Shown: piece by piece, positions 36,230 to 37,409 of the stretch
How positions within the stretch are numbered: the first letter of the stretch is position 1
Layout of the letters: the number at the start of each line of letters is the position of its first letter
NCBI GenBank assembly: GCA_947448695.1
Contig: CANFOL010000005.1
Coordinates: 32,001 to 69,409 of the forward strand
Source: Burkholderiaceae bacterium
Lineage (GTDB): Bacteria; Pseudomonadota; Gammaproteobacteria; Burkholderiales; Burkholderiaceae
Direction of reading: 5' to 3'
Length of the DNA: 37,409 bases
Made by a program: the position numbers and the translations under genes
The notes under the pieces: model-generated
Databases searched by the model: none
What the model was told of the DNA's origin: nothing
What the model saw: the letters and a program-made list of their open reading frames with translations, nothing else

Positions 36230-37409
36230 TCAAGCACGCTCCACAACTAATTCACCAAAAGAACTTCCAAGCTCAGCACTTGCTGGGGTGCCAGATGCAA
36301 TTCTGATCACTCCCGCAGCTAAACCTTTTTGTAATGTGGCTGGTAAAACAACAGAATGATTTCCTTGTGAAACTTTGATCGCATCACCTTCTTTAAGATC
36401 AAACTTGGCAAATAAATCCGGTGAAAGTCCTGCCTTCATTGCGTTTTTACTGTCCACAGTTAAATGCAAAGATGGGGCTCTGCGAACAATCGAATCGGTA
36501 AAGTAAATTGGCAAATCTGCTACTCGTTCAATGCCATGATTGGAGGATGACTGAGCTTGCGCAAGACTGACTTGTGTTCTATTAGATAAAGACGCTGCAA
36601 TATCAAGGCCACCTAATGCAGCATTCATCACCTCGTCTACCGCGTTGAACTGAAAGCCGTCCAACTTGAGTAAATCACCTAAGACGCGCAGTACTTTCCA
36701 ACCTGGACGAGCTTGACCCAAAGGTCTTACTGAGGCTTGAACAGTTTGCACATCTCCAACAATGTTAATGTATGTTCCAGCTTGTTCTGAGTAGGGTGTC
36801 ACCGGTAAAATCACATCGGCAAGTTCGAGTAAGTCATCTGATATAAATGAACTCATCGCAATCACAGTCTGTGCTTGCAATAAAGCCTCTTTCGCCATTG
36901 CAGGATTCCCTAAATCCATACTTGGTTCAACTTGATACAACACGACAGCTTTTTTGGAGCCATCTAGAATAGGTTGTATTCCTTTATGAGTTGCTCCAAC
37001 CAGTTTTGCACCAACGAAATTAGCTCCTTCTCCAAGGAACCCCAAAGTGGCACCTGTTTGATCAGCAATCCACTGTGCCCAAGCCACTAACTGTGTTGCC
37101 TCTGGATGTGCTAAAGCAGTATTACCAATGAAGATCGATTTGTGCTCACCGTTTAATAATGCTTGTGCATAAAATTTTGCCTGTGGGTCACTTTGAGAAA
37201 TATTGAGTGGCGCTTGGATAGATTTTGCAGAGGCTACTTCTGAGGCAATGGCTTGTAATGCCGACAACCATTTGGAAGGTGCTAGTGTCATCGCCTGAGC
37301 AGGCATTAACCAGTCATCCGCTCCTGTATCAATTCTCAAAACCTGCAAACCAGCTTTGGTGGCTTTGCGTAAACGTGTCGCAATTAATGGATGATCTTTG
37401 CGTAAAAAG
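36230..37409 (-). CDS. nuoG: NADH-quinone oxidoreductase subunit G, 3' part (runs off window)
   Basis: The C-terminal half (about 393 codons) of the large iron-sulfur subunit of the peripheral arm. The frame stays open to the window edge, where the residues read [20 protein letters not shown], so the gene is cut by the window and not truncated. This part belongs to the molybdopterin-oxidoreductase-like domain, with [21 protein letters not shown] typical of betaproteobacterial NuoG. The N-terminal cysteine motifs for the Fe-S clusters lie outside. It ends one base before nuoH, in the standard nuo order. Confidence 0.95.
   Translation of the reverse strand, partial: FLRKDHPLIATRLRKATKAGLQVLRIDTGADDWLMPAQAMTLAPSKWLSALQAIASEVASAKSIQAPLNISQSDPQAKFYAQALLNGEHKSIFIGNTALAHPEATQLVAWAQWIADQTGATLGFLGEGANFVGAKLVGATHKGIQPILDGSKKAVVLYQVEPSMDLGNPAMAKEALLQAQTVIAMSSFISDDLLELADVILPVTPYSEQAGTYINIVGDVQTVQASVRPLGQARPGWKVLRVLGDLLKLDGFQFNAVDEVMNAALGGLDIAASLSNRTQVSLAQAQSSSNHGIERVADLPIYFTDSIVRRAPSLHLTVDSKNAMKAGLSPDLFAKFDLKEGDAIKVSQGNHSVVLPATLQKGLAAGVIRIASGTPASAELGSSFGELVVERA

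Noticed and set aside
1..37409. Mobile element, prophage, CRISPR array, toxin-antitoxin or defence island
   Set aside because: No transposase, integrase, terminal repeats, spaced repeats, tRNA-flanked insertion or defence-type domains were found; base composition looks uniform by eye.

Overview
The window reads as a chromosomal segment from an AT-rich betaproteobacterium of the order Burkholderiales, probably Polynucleobacter-like (Burkholderiaceae). This rests on gene order and protein resemblance judged by eye, not on a database search. The diagnostic blocks are carA-carB-greA-DUF4149 converging on yhbY and rlmE, the gloB/mltD/prpE cluster beside a methyltransferase and rnhA, and a nuoG-to-nuoN operon that runs on into a NUDIX gene and a DUF1178 gene. 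No tRNA, rRNA, IS element, prophage or CRISPR array was seen. The longest gap without a gene is about 164 bases.

Layout. 10-1238: rlmE and yhbY, divergent (ribosome maturation). 1241-6693, minus strand: carA, carB, greA and a DUF4149 membrane protein, behind a strong-looking promoter and a leader of about 105 nt. 6858-10994, minus strand: gloB, mltD and prpE, packed with 0-15 nt between genes. 11062-12298, plus strand: a methyltransferase overlapping rnhA. 12448-17470, plus strand: a two-gene RND efflux system, then dnaQ only 9 nt behind the permease. 17523-18386: a methyltransferase with the HACxxATDxA and PCC motifs. 18548-22568, minus strand: four tightly spaced genes (SprT-like, tartrate/D-malate-type dehydrogenase, luciferase-like monooxygenase, unknown anchored protein). 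22629-24146: mmsA. 24155-27409: two divergent genes, both with twin-arginine-type signals (a PhoD-like phosphatase and an MmgE/PrpD protein), with a 19-bp palindrome between them. 27480-37409, minus strand: DUF1178, NUDIX, then nuoN, M, L, K, J, I, H and the 3' part of nuoG, which runs off the window edge.

How the genes work together. Most of the window is core metabolism: carbamoyl phosphate for pyrimidines and arginine, respiratory complex I, 23S rRNA and ribosome maturation, DNA replication (RNase HI, Pol III epsilon), propionate activation (PrpE) and valine/methylmalonate-semialdehyde oxidation (MmsA), which both yield acyl-CoA. The accessory content is the RND pair, the four-gene SprT-containing cluster and the twin-arginine pair. 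I found no clear sign of a wholly new system. The best leads are the apparently exported MmgE/PrpD protein with its palindromic control region, the efflux genes sitting between rnhA and dnaQ, the carA terminator/promoter/leader arrangement, a perfect 10-bp hairpin after the NUDIX gene, and the unknown anchored 389-residue protein.
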